From Cotesia glomerata (Eukaryota; Arthropoda; Insecta; Hymenoptera; Braconidae): 64,000 nt of DNA. A program made the translations under genes and the position numbers. The notes below the pieces were generated by a model. The model saw nothing but the letters and a program-made list of their open reading frames with translations. It was not told where the DNA came from and did no database searches. This document shows positions 11,944-23,685 of this stretch, in pieces. Within the stretch, counting starts at the first letter, position 1; the number at the start of each line of letters is the position of its first letter. The DNA is taken from NCBI RefSeq assembly GCF_020080835.1, contig NC_058165.1:4811771-4875770 (forward strand), in the 5' to 3' direction.

Positions 11944-12413
11944 TTTGATTGAAAAAATAATAAGCTTTCGATTAAAACAATAAAAAAGTAGATTTTCGAA
12001 CGTATTGTGGAAATATTTAATATTATTTATGAAAAATCACAAGGAACTTCTGTTCTTTAAAGTCTTGTATTTGACTTGGCAACACCGCTTGCGCAGTTAC
12101 CCGGCACATAAATAACCGCAGTTTTTTAAATGCTAGAAGATCTTAGTCATTTTAGTTTGACAGTAAACATAAATAAATTTGAAGGTTAGGGAACTCTTGC
12201 GGTGTTGTCAAGTGTATACCGGTAATTCAGAGTGCTATCTTTTTTATTAGTCAATTAAATGTTAATGATTATTTAATGAGTAAATTTTTCGGAAATTTCT
12301 TCAAAAATATTATTAATTAATTTAAATATTAATTTTAAGATGCCTAACAAAAGTATTTCTACATATTATTTTTTTATAGATATTCTCTACACTAGGAAGG
12401 TACTTGGATCTCC
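11944..12413 (-). mobile_element. TTAA-target MITE, GGAGATCC family, truncated copy B
   Basis: An inverted copy of 566-1262 lacking about a third of its length. It ends in GGTACTTGGATCTCC followed by TTAA (12414-12417). Its broken end abuts the broken end of the CACAGAAA MITE at 11943, pointing to one deletion or recombination that removed both. Confidence 0.8.
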
Positions 12414-12417
12414 TTAA

Positions 12418-13070
12418 GAAATCAACAATTAAAATTTTACGTACAAAATTAGTCTCAAATAATTTCATCTGCTTAGGTCATAATTCAGTTGAATATTTAT
12501 GAACACAACAGCCGATAATTCCTTAAATAATTTTGTTACCTATGAAGGAATAAATTTGTCAACATGTGCATGTGTGTAATATATATTTATATTTTTATTA
12601 GCTTCTGTGAAAATTCCAGCAAGTTACCAGTTTTCCGGTACTATACTATGCTGGCATATATCTCTACACATATAGCCCCAAGTGTTCGAGAATGCATAAT
12701 AGCAACCCGTAGAAAGCTCAAGACAGTTTTATAAAGACGGATTCATGTCGTAAAGACGTCAGAAGCGTCTCCGCGGCTGCCGACTTCTCGTGTTAGTGTC
12801 GAGAAAAGAAGAAGAAGAGAAGTACAGCAAGAGCATTGGAACAACAACTTGAGGATTCACAAGTTGCTGTCTTCCTTTCCAACTTGTACGTCTACTCGAT
12901 GTAAGTCGTAACCCTGGGGTTTCATCTTGATTCTTCGCTGTTGCGGGTATCAGCGAGACTCCACTATAACAGAAGGTTTATTATACCGTATAGTTTGAAT
13001 TAACTTGATGGTATGAGTTACACAATGTGCACATGAAATAATATCACCATCATTCGTGACATCAAAGGCA
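12418..13070. other. Unassigned; island at 12640-12990
   Basis: 12640-12990 is non-repetitive and more GC-balanced, with no frame or RNA fold recognised. Confidence 0.4.
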
Positions 13071-13434
13071 CACTCAGAGAAAAGTGCATAGTTAGCTGAA
13101 TTATAATGTCATAAGTATAAAAATATTGTTTTCTGAACGTTTTTTTTTTTTTCGTAGTTACTGAAACTATGCATTAGTTTAAGTAACTACACGGAAAGTA
13201 ATTTTCTTTAAAAATTAGCGTTAAATTCATTGTAAAAGTGGAACATAATGCGGCCCTTTTATTTATTACCATTTTTTAAATAAAAATTACGAAAAAATTC
13301 ATTTATTTTGTGGTAAACTTCATAGAATTTACCGAAAACCGAATATTTAAAGTAAACTACGGTGAAATTTGTTGAAAAAACGTTCAAAATTATCTCGCTT
13401 ACCGAAAAATGATTAGGTCGTGCCATTCGTCCTA

Positions 13435-14136
13435 CACAGAAATAAAAATTTCTTGACTGGAGAACAAAATTCTTAGCTCAAAAAATTTTCGGGTGCCTAA
13501 AGGAAGACCTTAGTTGTGTTGGCCGAAGTAAAAATTTTTCTTTAAATTCTATTCTTGGTGGAAGTCATTTTTTCTGAATTCAAATTATCATAAATACTTG
13601 ATACAATAAATTTTTATATTTTATCAAGATTTTTAGATACTTTAGGGAAGCAGCGCCATCTTTTTCAGCTGAGAAAAAAATTATCTCACCTTGAAAAAAT
13701 TTTTCTCTTGAATATTTGATACCCATTTTATATTATTTTAACGTGCAATTATACATATTGAATGGAAAAAAATGATTCAATATTATTAGATCTTCCTATT
13801 TGACATGTTAATCAATAAAAATATTAATGAAAATTTACTTTTATCGAGATATTTAATTTTTTGGAGCAAGAGAAAAATTTTCTCAAGACAAGAAAATTTA
13901 CTTCTATTAAGAACTAAATTTTTTGGAGCAAGAGGCTGAATTTTCTCAAAACAATAAGATTTTCTTGACTTAAATAAATTTTCTTGGATCAAAATACGTG
14001 TTTCTTAAAGCAAGAGAATTGATTTTGTTGGAATAAATGAAATTTCTTGTGTCAAAAAAAAATTTTTTTTTTCGCTCAAGAAAATAATTAGGAAGAAAAA
14101 TATTTTCTTGGCTCAAGTGAACCTTTTTTTTCTGTG
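13435..14136 (-). mobile_element. TA-target MITE, CACAGAAA family, nested full copy
   Basis: A 702-bp inverted copy of 7117-7818, flanked by TA at 13433-13434 and 14137-14138. The right flank TATCGACAATATTTTAATAAA continues the tRNA-MITE, where siblings read TATCGATTATATTTTAATAA (about 36760, inverse strand). The insertion point is therefore a TA inside that MITE. Confidence 0.85.
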
Positions 14137-14220
14137 TATCGACAATATTTTAATAAATATTTTCCTGTTATCGTGTTAAACAAAAAATTATTAAGTGATT
14201 GAAAAGTTGTTACTGAGGAT

Positions 14221-14292
14221 GTCTCAGATAGCTTAACTGGAAGAGCTCTCAATGCTTAACTAAAAGATCCGGTTTCGATTCCTAGTCCGGGT
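14221..14292 (+). pseudogene. tRNA-like core of tRNA-MITE
   Basis: The A box reads TAGCTTAACTGG and the B box GGTTTCGATTCC (one base longer than canonical). The 3' part can pair as a T-arm. The acceptor stem is weak and the anticodon stem degenerate, so it is a relic with possible Pol III promoter value, not a working tRNA. Confidence 0.7.
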
Positions 14293-14493
14293 TTTCCCAA
14301 TTATTTTTTCTGTTTTCGAGTTAAAGTTAATCAAGATGACTATTGAGCCGATATTTAACTAAAAATAGTTTAAGTAACTATCTATTAGGGGTCAATATAA
14401 TAAATAACTTTAGGTATAAAAACTTTAATTAAATAGTAGTAATGCTATTTAACTAGATTTTCCTAATTTAGAAGCCCAGATTTTTCTCTCAGT

Positions 14494-15262
14494 TTAACCA
14501 AGCTAAAAATTAATATCCATGAAATTCCTAACCGCAGTGGTCCAAAGTTAGTCTCAGAGATCATTCAAGCCACAAACCACAACTATTTTAATTCAACCAG
14601 CATAAACGTCTGCATATATTACAATGGACTTTTATCCATCCCCTATATTATCAAGTGTCAGTTAACTAGATCATTTTTATCCATCAATAATATATCTTCG
14701 CGTGTATAAATACGTCCCTGTATTCTTTATTCTCAACGATAGAGGACGTACGACTAAAACCATAGTACTATAGATGAGGGTGAGGTCCAGAGACGTCGGT
14801 TGCTTTGTCGGGGATTACGGCTGTACGTCTACGTCTTCCAAGGATTGATGGCACGCCAAGAGTTATACGTGCTCTTTCGTCCGGCAGCAACTTGGATACT
14901 CCGTCGTGGATCTAACATTTATGGGATATCTTTAAATCTCCGCTCTAAAGACTAACGGGAGCAGTTGGCAATCGAACGATTGTCTTCTCTCGGCTACTGA
15001 TACTCCTTCATTTTTTATTTTTTTATTTTTACATAATAATGTGAGTTTTTGTGATCATCCGCATGCATAGTTTCAATACCTCTTTAAAATCTTTTTTGTT
15101 CCAACAATTCTTGCGACCATGAAAAGAATGTTGGATGAAATATTTTAGGCATTAGTGTAGTATTTTAGAAATACCTCCTTGTAAAGCTCCACTTTCAAGC
15201 ATCCAGCAAACATAGGTGGTTCATTAATTTCAATCATCTTCTAATCATAATCATAGTTAGTG
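14494..15262. other. Unassigned; island at 14520-15000
   Basis: A non-repetitive, more balanced stretch. No coding or RNA feature is recognised. Confidence 0.4.
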
Positions 15263-17311
15263 CACGGAGAAAATTTTATAGTAGAGTTTAATATCTAGTT
15301 ATGGTAAAATCTATTAACTGAATTCGATAGTAGTAAATATTATTTAAATAATTATGTAAACCATCTGAATAGTAGGAGTTACCATCCTGATGGTAACTAC
15401 TACTATTATGATGGTAATCAGTAATAATAGCTTTTATTATTTTAACTAGTTACTACTCTTATCAAAATCGTAATTCCTAATATAACCTGATGGTTGCAGT
15501 TACCATCGGTAATAATAATAGTCACTATCTAAGCTAGTAAAAAATATTTAAAAAATTAAGAATCTGCGTTAACGTGAATGCATATCTGAATTAACTAAAA
15601 GCAGTTGTAGCGCAGTGTAGTGCACAAAAATCCGAGATTAAATTCGGATTGAATTTATATTTAAATTTTTATTTGTCTAAAACAAGTTTCAACGCCAAAT
15701 TTAAAAAAGAAAATTTGAAATTTCCAAAAAAATCAAAATTTTCAATAAAATTCAAATTTAAAAAAAAATTTAAGTAATCAATAACAGCTTTAATATTTGA
15801 ACATTTTTATCATACATGGATTTGAACAATTGTGTTATTACTTGTTTTAATATTTTAAAGGAAAAAATGTACATAACTAAAATATGGATGCAAATAAAGA
15901 ATTTAATTAAATAAATTTATATTATTTTTTCTTTCAGAATTTTTACAATCTGAGATGGTTACAGAGATTATAACAGTTATAATTTTTAATAATTACAATT
16001 ATCATTTTCGATAGTAATCGTTACCATTATTAATAGTAACTATTACAATTGTCAGTTATACCATCTATTAATTAGTGACTAATTAATTTTATTACCATTT
16101 CAGATAGTACACGGAGAGAAATTTATAGGAATCTTTCCAAAAATTATGGGAATGGTTCCTATAATAAAATGATCATTATAGGTATCAATCCTATGCTCAT
16201 TATGGGAACCATACCCATAGTTTATTGGAAACGTTCCTATACAATTATGAAATTGCTTCAATATATTATGGAAATGGTTCTTATAATATTATAGGAATGG
16301 TCCCTATATTATTAAAGGAATGGTTCCTATAATATTATAGGAATGGTTCCTATAATATTATGGGAATGACACACATAATAATAAAAGAATGTTTGTTTAT
16401 AATAATGAAGCAATCACTTCAAAAATATAATGTAATTATTATATATTTTTTTGCTAATAAATTTTTTTTTGTAAATAAAAATTGATCTTTCACTAGAGTG
16501 AAAAATTTCTTTTTCATAATTTTTATTCACGAGTGTACTTAATCCTAAATTGTTTACTTCAACTCAGTTATTATTGTGTTAGATAATATTGAAAAATATT
16601 GTAGCAATTCTAAAGTTTCTCTAATAAAAGGGATATTTCCTCACTATACAATTAGAGGAGCCAAGTAGATATGGAAATTGTTTGTTTTTCATTGTTTATT
16701 TTTACAATTTTATTTTATTTTTAAAACAAATTATTTATTTACAATACATACGTTGAATATTAATTAAATCCACTTTTTGGGTATGTAACTTTTATTGTTT
16801 ATATAAACAATATTACGTATTTTACATATTTCAAATGATGTTATTGGGAAGCAAGTAAAATAATCAAAATTACTAATAATTTCAAATGCTTCAAAGTGGT
16901 CATCGAAGTCACAAATAACTTGAATTGTAATGATAAATATCTCAATATTATTAGACATCATCACTACAATATTATGGGAATGGTTCCCATAACATTATAG
17001 AAATGATTCCTATAATATTATAGGAATGGTTTCTAAAATACTATAGAAACTATTCCTATATATTATGGGAATCATACCGATATTACAGTTATAATTATAG
17101 GTATTGTTCCTATAATTATAGGAACCATCCCCATAATTATAGTAACATTTCCCAAAAATTATGGGCATAATTCCCATAATTTAAGTAATTGCTCCTAAAA
17201 TGGTATAGGAAAACATTTCATTAAAATTATAGGAATGATTTCCACATTTTTCTCTCCGTGAAGGAGTTAATATTTTTGTATAGTAAATAGTACAATTAAT
17301 ATTTCTCCGTG
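15263..17311. mobile_element. TIR element with CACGGAGAAAAT ends, hosting another MITE
   Basis: The left end CACGGAGAAAATTTTATAG and the right end ATATTTCTCCGTG are inverted. Interior motifs of the GATGGTAACTACTA type recur on both sides in both orientations (15370-15540, 15950-16080). The inner MITE occupies 16110-17260, leaving about 0.9 kb of host element. The target duplication is not clear (TG on both sides). Confidence 0.7.
16110..17260. mobile_element. TIR MITE with GGAACCATTCC palindrome arrays, copy 1
   Basis: Ends are CACGGAGAGAAATTTATAGG and the inverted TTTTTCTCTCCGTG. Both subterminal regions (16130-16370 and 16960-17240) are filled with units like TATAGGAATGGTTCCTATAA, each a small palindrome. 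The interior is unique AT-rich DNA. A copy of nearly equal length lies at 59614-60756. The left flank is TA; the right flank is AA where TA is expected. Confidence 0.85.
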
Positions 17312-18333
17312 TGCTAATCATATCCGTTGTATTATATTACCACCATCGATTGAGGAAAAACTTTTTGTTGTCAATCAGTACACATCCGAACCGGTGTAAG
17401 CTTAGCGTAGTTAAAAGAATGAAATTGCACAGCTAATTACGTCTACTATTGATGCTACCAGTTGAAGAGTTGAGCCTTTGATATTTTAGCCGACGACAAG
17501 CATCAGATGAAAGAGCAGTAGCTAAAGCATCAGCAATAGCAGTAGACGACGAGACTTACAATCAAGTTATTTTCTGTCTTTGTCCTGTCCTTTCTGGACG
17601 ATGAGCCGATGGAATAATGGACGGCGAACAGCAAAGCAGCCTTTACAATGACGCTGATCGATTGGCAGTGGATGGAAGGCTGTCAATGTCTGCAAACGAA
17701 TCCCAGAGCCAAGCCATAATACAAACTAAAGCCTTGACCCTGACTCACTTGATTTTTCGTCTCTGGACTTTCTTCGTTTTTAACTGGTTGTACAGCCATC
17801 TTTCTACAGCTACTGTTGCAGCAGCTTTAACACCAGCCTGCTGTCGTCTGTGTACTTGTGAGATAGCTCTCTGGGCTTTGACTGTCTCTGTCCGTTTAGA
17901 TAGGAATCTCAGCAGGCTTTAATGACGGGCTCGTGACTGACGGTTAGAAACGAGTATTGAGAATTGCGGCGGTAAGACTGAAGAAACCAAGAAGAGTCGT
18001 GTCACATCAACGGCGCCGCGAGATCTACGACTGCGTTCTTATACGAGAACGACAACGACTGTTGGCGATTCTTTTAGTTTTAGTGCACAGCCGGGCCCTT
18101 CTCTGTTGTTGCCTGATGCCAATTCCATTCTCTGATCTCACTTCTGTCGACTATTTCTCTCTCTTATTTCTTTCTTTACAAGACTAAGTGCAGATATCTG
18201 ACACACCAGATTGCCCGACGACTTACGACAACACTGAGAAATGTTGCACATTGGTAATCAATGCTGATGGATATCTGATTTTATATTCATTTTTCTGGTA
18301 TCCACTTGTTGATTTTCAATTATAATTATTACT
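17312..18333. other. Non-repetitive island, 17400-18250
   Basis: One of the least AT-rich stretches in the window. It has frames of 101 codons (17617-17922) and 76 codons (17957-18187), but neither has a recognisable motif, and the first is dominated by hydrophobic and Ser/Thr residues of chance type. It could hold regulatory DNA or an untranslated exon; this is unsupported. Confidence 0.4.
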
Positions 18334-18706
18334 GGGGCATTCCATAGTGACTGGTGGCACAGTTGACTCGGGGATTCCATCAATTATAAGCTATAATTAT
18401 GTGAATTAAATTTATACTATAGTAAAATTTACCTTATAATATAGAAGAATAACTAATTAACAACATCCCTTTGTCAAAAACCTCGAATACTTTTTAAGTT
18501 TCTCGTAATCATCATTTGACTAAGTGTGACTGGTGGGATATCGAAAAATCCTTCTCTCTTACCAAAGATATACTTAAAGTCCAATTTCAGTTCGACCACT
18601 AAACTTTTAAAAAATACTTCTCTCTCAATACAAAATTTATCCTACAAACATTCAATATTATGAAGAATTAGACTGATTACCTACGTAAAAACAATTTAAA
18701 AAATTT

Positions 18707-18853
18707 TTAACTTCCCGCTAAGAAAATTAAAAATTTTCAAAAATCGGGAAGTTATTGGTTCTACCCCGTTTTTCGAAAATCGAGTTTTCATCAGATCTCG
18801 ACGTTTTGAGGTCCTAGGAAGCTTCTCTGACTATTCCCGTGAGGGTGTCACTA

Positions 18854-18945
<92 letters not shown>

Positions 18946-19635
18946 CCTCTCATAACTTTTGAACGGTTGAACCGATTTCATCGCAGTTGGTGCCATTCGA
19001 AAGGACTTGGCCAAACTTAGATTTACTGTTAATTTGAACCGATTCGGACCGATAGATTTTGAGAAATTTTTAAAAATCTCAAAAAAAATGAGAAAAAAAT
19101 TTTTTTCAGAAGTCGTTTTTTTGGAATAACTTTTAAACCGCTTTACCGATCGATTCCAAAAACTAATCAGCTCTTAACCTTGAAAAACCACGTCAATCGC
19201 CGCCATCCGGTCAAAATCGGTTGATTCGTTCGAGAAATATCGTGAACGAAAGAAAACCGAAAAAAGTGTTTTTTTGGAGTTACTCCGAAATTTCTAGGTC
19301 GACCGATTGTAACTTAAAAATTCTTTATGAGGCTTAAAAAACTGCGTAGAATTCCGCCAACCACGTAAAAATCGGTTCATTTATTCAAAAGTTATTGCGG
19401 TTTAAAAATTCAAAAAATAGTGTTTTATGAAGCTTCTATCAGACTTTTGAGCTCAAAGAGCTTTAAAGGATAGGAAAGCTATCTCTTTGAGCTCGGAGAG
19501 CTCAAAATAACCCATAAATTGTATTTTTGAGCTCGAAGAGCTCAAAAACGTCATTGGTGCAATTTTAAGCGCCTAAGTATGAAATTAGCGGGAAGTTGCA
19601 GGGATGGCCTTCAGGGTCAACCGTTTTCCTAATTT
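18707..19635 (+). mobile_element. GAGCTC element, copy C
   Basis: A full copy in forward orientation. It starts TTAACTTCCCGCTAAG and ends GGTCAACCGTTTTCCTAATT. In order it contains a terminal hairpin (AACTTCCCG pairs with CGGGAAGTT about 40 bases on), a (TG)n microsatellite, several degenerate copies of an approximately 130-bp unit with ACCGATTTTNACC, and two GAGCTC inverted pairs near the 3' end. No protein frame is kept. Confidence 0.85.
18857..18942. repeat. (TG)n microsatellite inside GAGCTC element
   Basis: About 43 uninterrupted TG units. Orthologous positions in sister copies carry (CATA)n, (TATG)n or (CA)n, so the microsatellite is a fixed part of the element that mutates independently in each copy. 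Confidence 0.95.
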
Positions 19636-20138
19636 TTTTTATTGTGACTGGTGGGATAGGTACAAAATGTCTACATCAAGTTGTTTATTAAAAAGACTTT
19701 TATATTATTTCAAACTTAGAAACATTATTGTTTATATATTTAACTATAAATTATTTAGGATAATTAAAAAAAAACTAATGAAAAAACACAAATAAAGAAT
19801 TTAGCATGCTGACAACACAATCTTGATAAACTTAAGTGTTAATTAATAACGAACATAAAAAATTTTTTTCTTAAAACTATAATAATAAATATGTTAGTTA
19901 ATCACAAACATAAAATGAATTTGTTCTTAAAACTATTAAAACATCATTTGATCCGGATACATGTTTCTACAGCTGAAAAGTTACAAGGAGAGAAAAATCG
20001 ATTTTCTTATTGATTAAAAAAAATTTCCTTTACAAATTAGTTTAATATAAACTGTTAATTATAAATTAGATCTAAATTAGAATAAACTAGGGAAATTTTT
20101 TAATTTTAGTCATTTTCCCATTTTGCATGGAATGCCCC

Positions 20139-20741
20139 TAGTTATACTTATAGATATTTGAGTTGATTAAACAAAGTTGCTGATGGTAACAGATATTTAC
20201 ATCACTGTACAATTTTATCTGGAAAAAAAATCTTTATTGAATTTCCTGTTAGCACTTAATACTGTTAATAGCGGTAATAAACTAACTCGAGCATCATGAT
20301 AGTAAATGCGACAATGATATTCAACGAGTTTCAGATTTCAAGTTGTATCTAATTTGATCTTTCCAACTACTAGACAAGTATCGATCGAGTGCCACCCAAT
20401 GAAATGTCTTTCTTGCCGTCACTTTAGTGTCACACTTTCATTAGACTTTCTCTTTCTCTCTCAGTCTCACTTTATGTATTCAACTCCGACCGTCTTTCAT
20501 CGAAAATTTACATTCATCAGAATGACACGTCGCGATATGATGTAATCCATTCGACATCTCCATCATTCATGTGTCGGCAAATTCTATAACTGCATACATG
20601 ATCGACAACCTTGATAACCACATATATTTTTCCTTTCACTTTATTTTTCTCACTCATTTAATCAACTTCTGAAGTCACCAAGTCCCTGTTTTTAATTATT
20701 ATTTGCATAGTAGTCACTCGATCATTTCTATTAATTTTTAT
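20139..20741. other. Unassigned; island at 20340-20560
   Basis: No element boundary, gene or RNA recognised. The 63-codon frame at 20354 has no motif. Confidence 0.4.
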
Positions 20742-22140
20742 TGCACGCCTCATAACGCGAAACTTCAAATGCTTCTTTTCTATCAATTTTGAACTTATAT
20801 GATGATATGAGTACATATGAGAACATGACATGAGTACATATATATACAGAACATTATCTCAATTAACACAATTTATGTGATTAACGAACGTTTATTCTGT
20901 TAAGGAGATCCAAGTACCCTCCTAGTGTAAAGAATGTCGATAAAAAACAATACGTAGAAATATTTTAATTATGCATAGTAAAATTAATTTTTAAATTAAT
21001 TAATAACATTTTTAAGGAAATTTCCGAAAAATTTACTCATTAAATAATTATTAGCATTTAATTGACTAATAAAAAATATAGCACTCTGAATTACCGATAT
21101 ACACTTGACAACACCGCAAGAGTTCTCTAACCTTCAAATTTATTTATGTTTACTGGCTAACTAAAATGACTGAGATCTTCTAGCATTTAAAAAACCGCGG
21201 TTACTTATGCGCCGGGTAACTGCGCAAGCGGTATTGCCAAGTCAAATACAAGACTTTAAAGAACGGAAGTTCCTTGTGATTTTTCATAAAAAATATAAAA
21301 TACCTCCGTAACACGTTCGGAAAGCTACTTTTTTTATTGTTTTAATCGAAAGCTTATTATTTTTTCAATCAAATTCAATGGAAATAAAATTTTTTTAAAA
21401 TCGTTAATTACATTAAATTCTTAACCAAATACACGGCTGGTGGAATCTCTATTTACCTACATTTAAAAATTACAATTTTCAAACCTAATTATTTCATTAA
21501 ATATCCCGGAAACCTACTGTTTTTTTTTTTAACTTTTCTATTAATTATTAGGCTACGTAGATTGAATTTACAAATTTTCAGGAAGTTTTAAAAATTTGAC
21601 TACTTCGCGTGGATCTTCTTAAATGTAAAAAGAAAAAAACAATTAAAACAATTTTCCATGAACGTCAGTTAGTCTGTATGTATTCCATCCATTTATCTAT
21701 GGTCACAATAACTTACGAAAAACTTAAGGTATCGGAACTATTTTTTTTTAAAGCTTCAGAATTACTAGATGTGGTTTCGGATTGAACATGGCTGTAAAAT
21801 TCGCTCTCGTTTATTTGTAATTAATGAAAAACTAAAAATCGACTGGTTTTTGGTATATCTGTATATATGTAAATAGAAATTAGCCTTAAGCAATGCATGG
21901 GCGCTCGGTCATTTGTTCAATGGTGCGCTTGCGCCCTATTTTTCTCATCTTAGATGAAAATAGCGCGAAATATTTGAATCTATAATTAAAGCACAGTTTG
22001 TTGAATTGTCCATTTAATACGAATAAGTCAGTAATACGACTTATTTTTTTCTTGAAATTAAATGAACGTTATGAGGTGTGCACTTTTAGATTTTCCAAAA
22101 TTTAGATTTGTTTTTTCGACACTACCAAGTTTATAGTTTT
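20742..22140 (+). repeat. GCACGCCTCAT repeat, interrupted by a TTAA MITE
   Basis: It begins GCACGCCTCATAACGCGAAAC and contains the inverse motif GTTATGAGGTGTGC at 22069-22081. Bases 20743-20830 match 57950-58060 inverted, 20835-20905 match 55440-55510 inverted, and 21900-22110 match 53041-53260 inverted. The outer limits are unresolved because similarity continues beyond the GCACGCC motifs in some pairs. Confidence 0.65.
20904..21618 (+). mobile_element. TTAA-target MITE, GGAGATCC family, copy C
   Basis: A 715-bp copy with TTAA at 20900-20903 and 21619-21622. The empty counterpart is at about 55440-55450, which on the minus strand reads TTCTGTTAAATTTAAAAAA, against TTCTG-TTAA-element-TTAA-ATGTAAAAAG here. 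This is a precise TTAA-duplicating insertion. Confidence 0.9.
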
Positions 22141-22344
22141 ACAGAGAAAAAAAGAAATATTCGTCAGAAATAAATCAATTTATTTGAGTTGTTTTTTTAA
22201 ATATTTCCTTATGACAACTATATAGGTTTGGTACAAGTAAATATAACAGTTGACTCGAATTATTTTATTATTCGTCAGAAGTATATCATTCATTTGTGGT
22301 AAAGATGCTAAATTTGTCGAAAACAACGACATTTTTGGTATTAA

Positions 22345-22774
22345 GGTAGTACTACCGTTACCACAAGAGTCAAATCCCAAAATCTAACCTTATTTGGTTA
22401 ACGTAGTAGATTTCCCTACATTAAATCACGTTGGAGAAAGAGAGACAGAGACAAATTTTGAATGTTTTTTATTAATAAATATCTTCATATGCTCGGAAAC
22501 CATACTGATTGTTATTAAATATGTTCTAGATATTATTTTCTCTCGTTGTCTCAATTTTTATAAGAATCTGAACGTCCAGTTTTGTGAAATAGAATAAAGT
22601 CTAATTTTTCATAAGGGTCAATGGTAAAGGCAAAAATATGTAAACATTAATATCTTTTTTTCAAGACTCGCCAGGCTTCCAAAAATTTTACTTCTTAATT
22701 ATGATATTATAAAGTACCAATATGCCAAATTTCATTAAATTCTGAACACAAATTCTAAAACTGGTAGTACTACC
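22345..22774. mobile_element. TTAA-target MITE, GGTAGTACTACC family, copy 1
   Basis: A 430-bp element with TTAA at 22341-22344 and 22775-22778. The termini GGTAGTACTACCG and GGTAGTACTACC are inverted; the end sequence is itself a palindrome. A sibling with an extra nested insertion lies at 36998-37670. No coding content is seen: the 67-codon frame is not kept equivalently in the sibling. Confidence 0.9.
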
Positions 22775-23193
22775 TTAAAACTCTCAACTATAGCTCTCAT
22801 GACGTCACTTGAACCGCGCCAAAAGTGATCGCCATTATTACCAAGTGTTAATTGTTTTGATTACAACTTAAAGCTATAGCGACGTTTCAAAAAATAGTTT
22901 ATTTGCATACATAATAGTGATCACTAATTTTATTCATCGATGGATGAACTATTAATGAATTGGGGATTAGAAAAAGTCATACCTAACTTATATAATAAGT
23001 TGTTTAAAATATTATTCTTTACGAAAACAAATATAAATTATTCTTAACACTTTCATTCAATAGAAGACACGGAAAATATTTCATTATTCAACTAAAAGAT
23101 TAAAAAATAATTGTTTTTTTTTTTCATTTTAAAGCCATTATAATTTCTGAAGATTGATAAAATAAATTATAAAAGTTCATTATTTTCGTCAAC

Positions 23194-23685
23194 AGAGCGG
23201 CATGATGGCCGAGCGGGTTAAGTCATTATCCCGTTAGTTCGCTCGCACATCATGCCGTGAGGCGAGGGTTCGAGCCCCGACAGTTGTTCGAATAGTTCCA
23301 ACACCAACCGTCGGGGGTCGCTCCGGTAGCCGAACTGTACTGGCATGGGTTTTTTCTGTGGTTTCCCCATCGCCACTATTCCAACAACCGATATAAAGGG
23401 GTGAGGAATAGGGTAAATACAGTACAGAAAGCACAAGTCGGTCCACAGCCGCGTGATAATAATAAAGAGTTGAGTATACAAATGTGCGAAAAATAAGGTT
23501 GATTATGTAGTGAAGATACAGGAGTGAAAAGAGGATGTGCTAGGGTCCAAAAAAGCGTTGAATAAACAAGGACAGTATAAAAATACAGGACGGTGGCGCA
23601 CTCGCGGAATGCGACAGCTACCATCTACCCAGCCTTGTAAAAACCAAGAACGGTATACAAGTAAAAATCGAAATAATAATAATAA
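23194..23685 (+). mobile_element. tRNA-derived SINE with 13-bp target duplication
   Basis: A 492-bp insertion flanked by direct repeats TATTTTCGTCAAC at 23181-23193 and 23686-23698. The 5' head (from about 23197) is tRNA-like with A box TGGCCGAGCGGG, a long variable-arm-like region and B box GGTTCGAGCCCC, as in class II (Ser/Leu type) tRNAs. The 3' end is an (AAT)n tail. These are the hallmarks of a SINE mobilised by a LINE. The overlapping open frames on both strands are by-products of its higher GC content. Confidence 0.88.
23197..23285 (+). promoter_or_regulatory. Pol III internal promoter of the SINE
   Basis: The A box (about 23206-23217) and B box (about 23267-23278) are close to consensus and about 50 bp apart, fitting a type 2 Pol III promoter from a tRNA with a long variable arm. 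Confidence 0.75.

Larger units (their letters stand above)
13071..14493 (+). mobile_element. tRNA-MITE with nested insertion
   Basis: It starts CACTCAGAGAAAAGTGCATAG and ends TTTTTCTCTCAGT, inverted ends shared with 35951 and 36932. The family length without insertions is about 485 bp. Here roughly 0.95 kb has been added between 13190 and 14138: a 702-bp CACAGAAA MITE and, left of it, about 240 bp of another unidentified sequence beginning CACGGAAAGTAATTTTC. The tRNA-like core is at 14221-14292. Confidence 0.8.
18334..20138. mobile_element. TIR element with GGGGCATTCCAT ends, hosting the GAGCTC element
   Basis: It starts GGGGCATTCCATAGTGACTG and ends GCATGGAATGCCCC, inverted over about 12 bp. 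The phrase TGTGACTGGTGGGATA recurs at 18525 and 19632, with a variant at 18348. The GAGCTC element (18707-19635) is inserted inside; removing it leaves about 0.88 kb. The target duplication is not resolved. Confidence 0.65.

Noticed and set aside
17617..17922. 101-codon frame near a GC-balanced island
   Set aside because: No motif, no splice context and no homologue I recognise.
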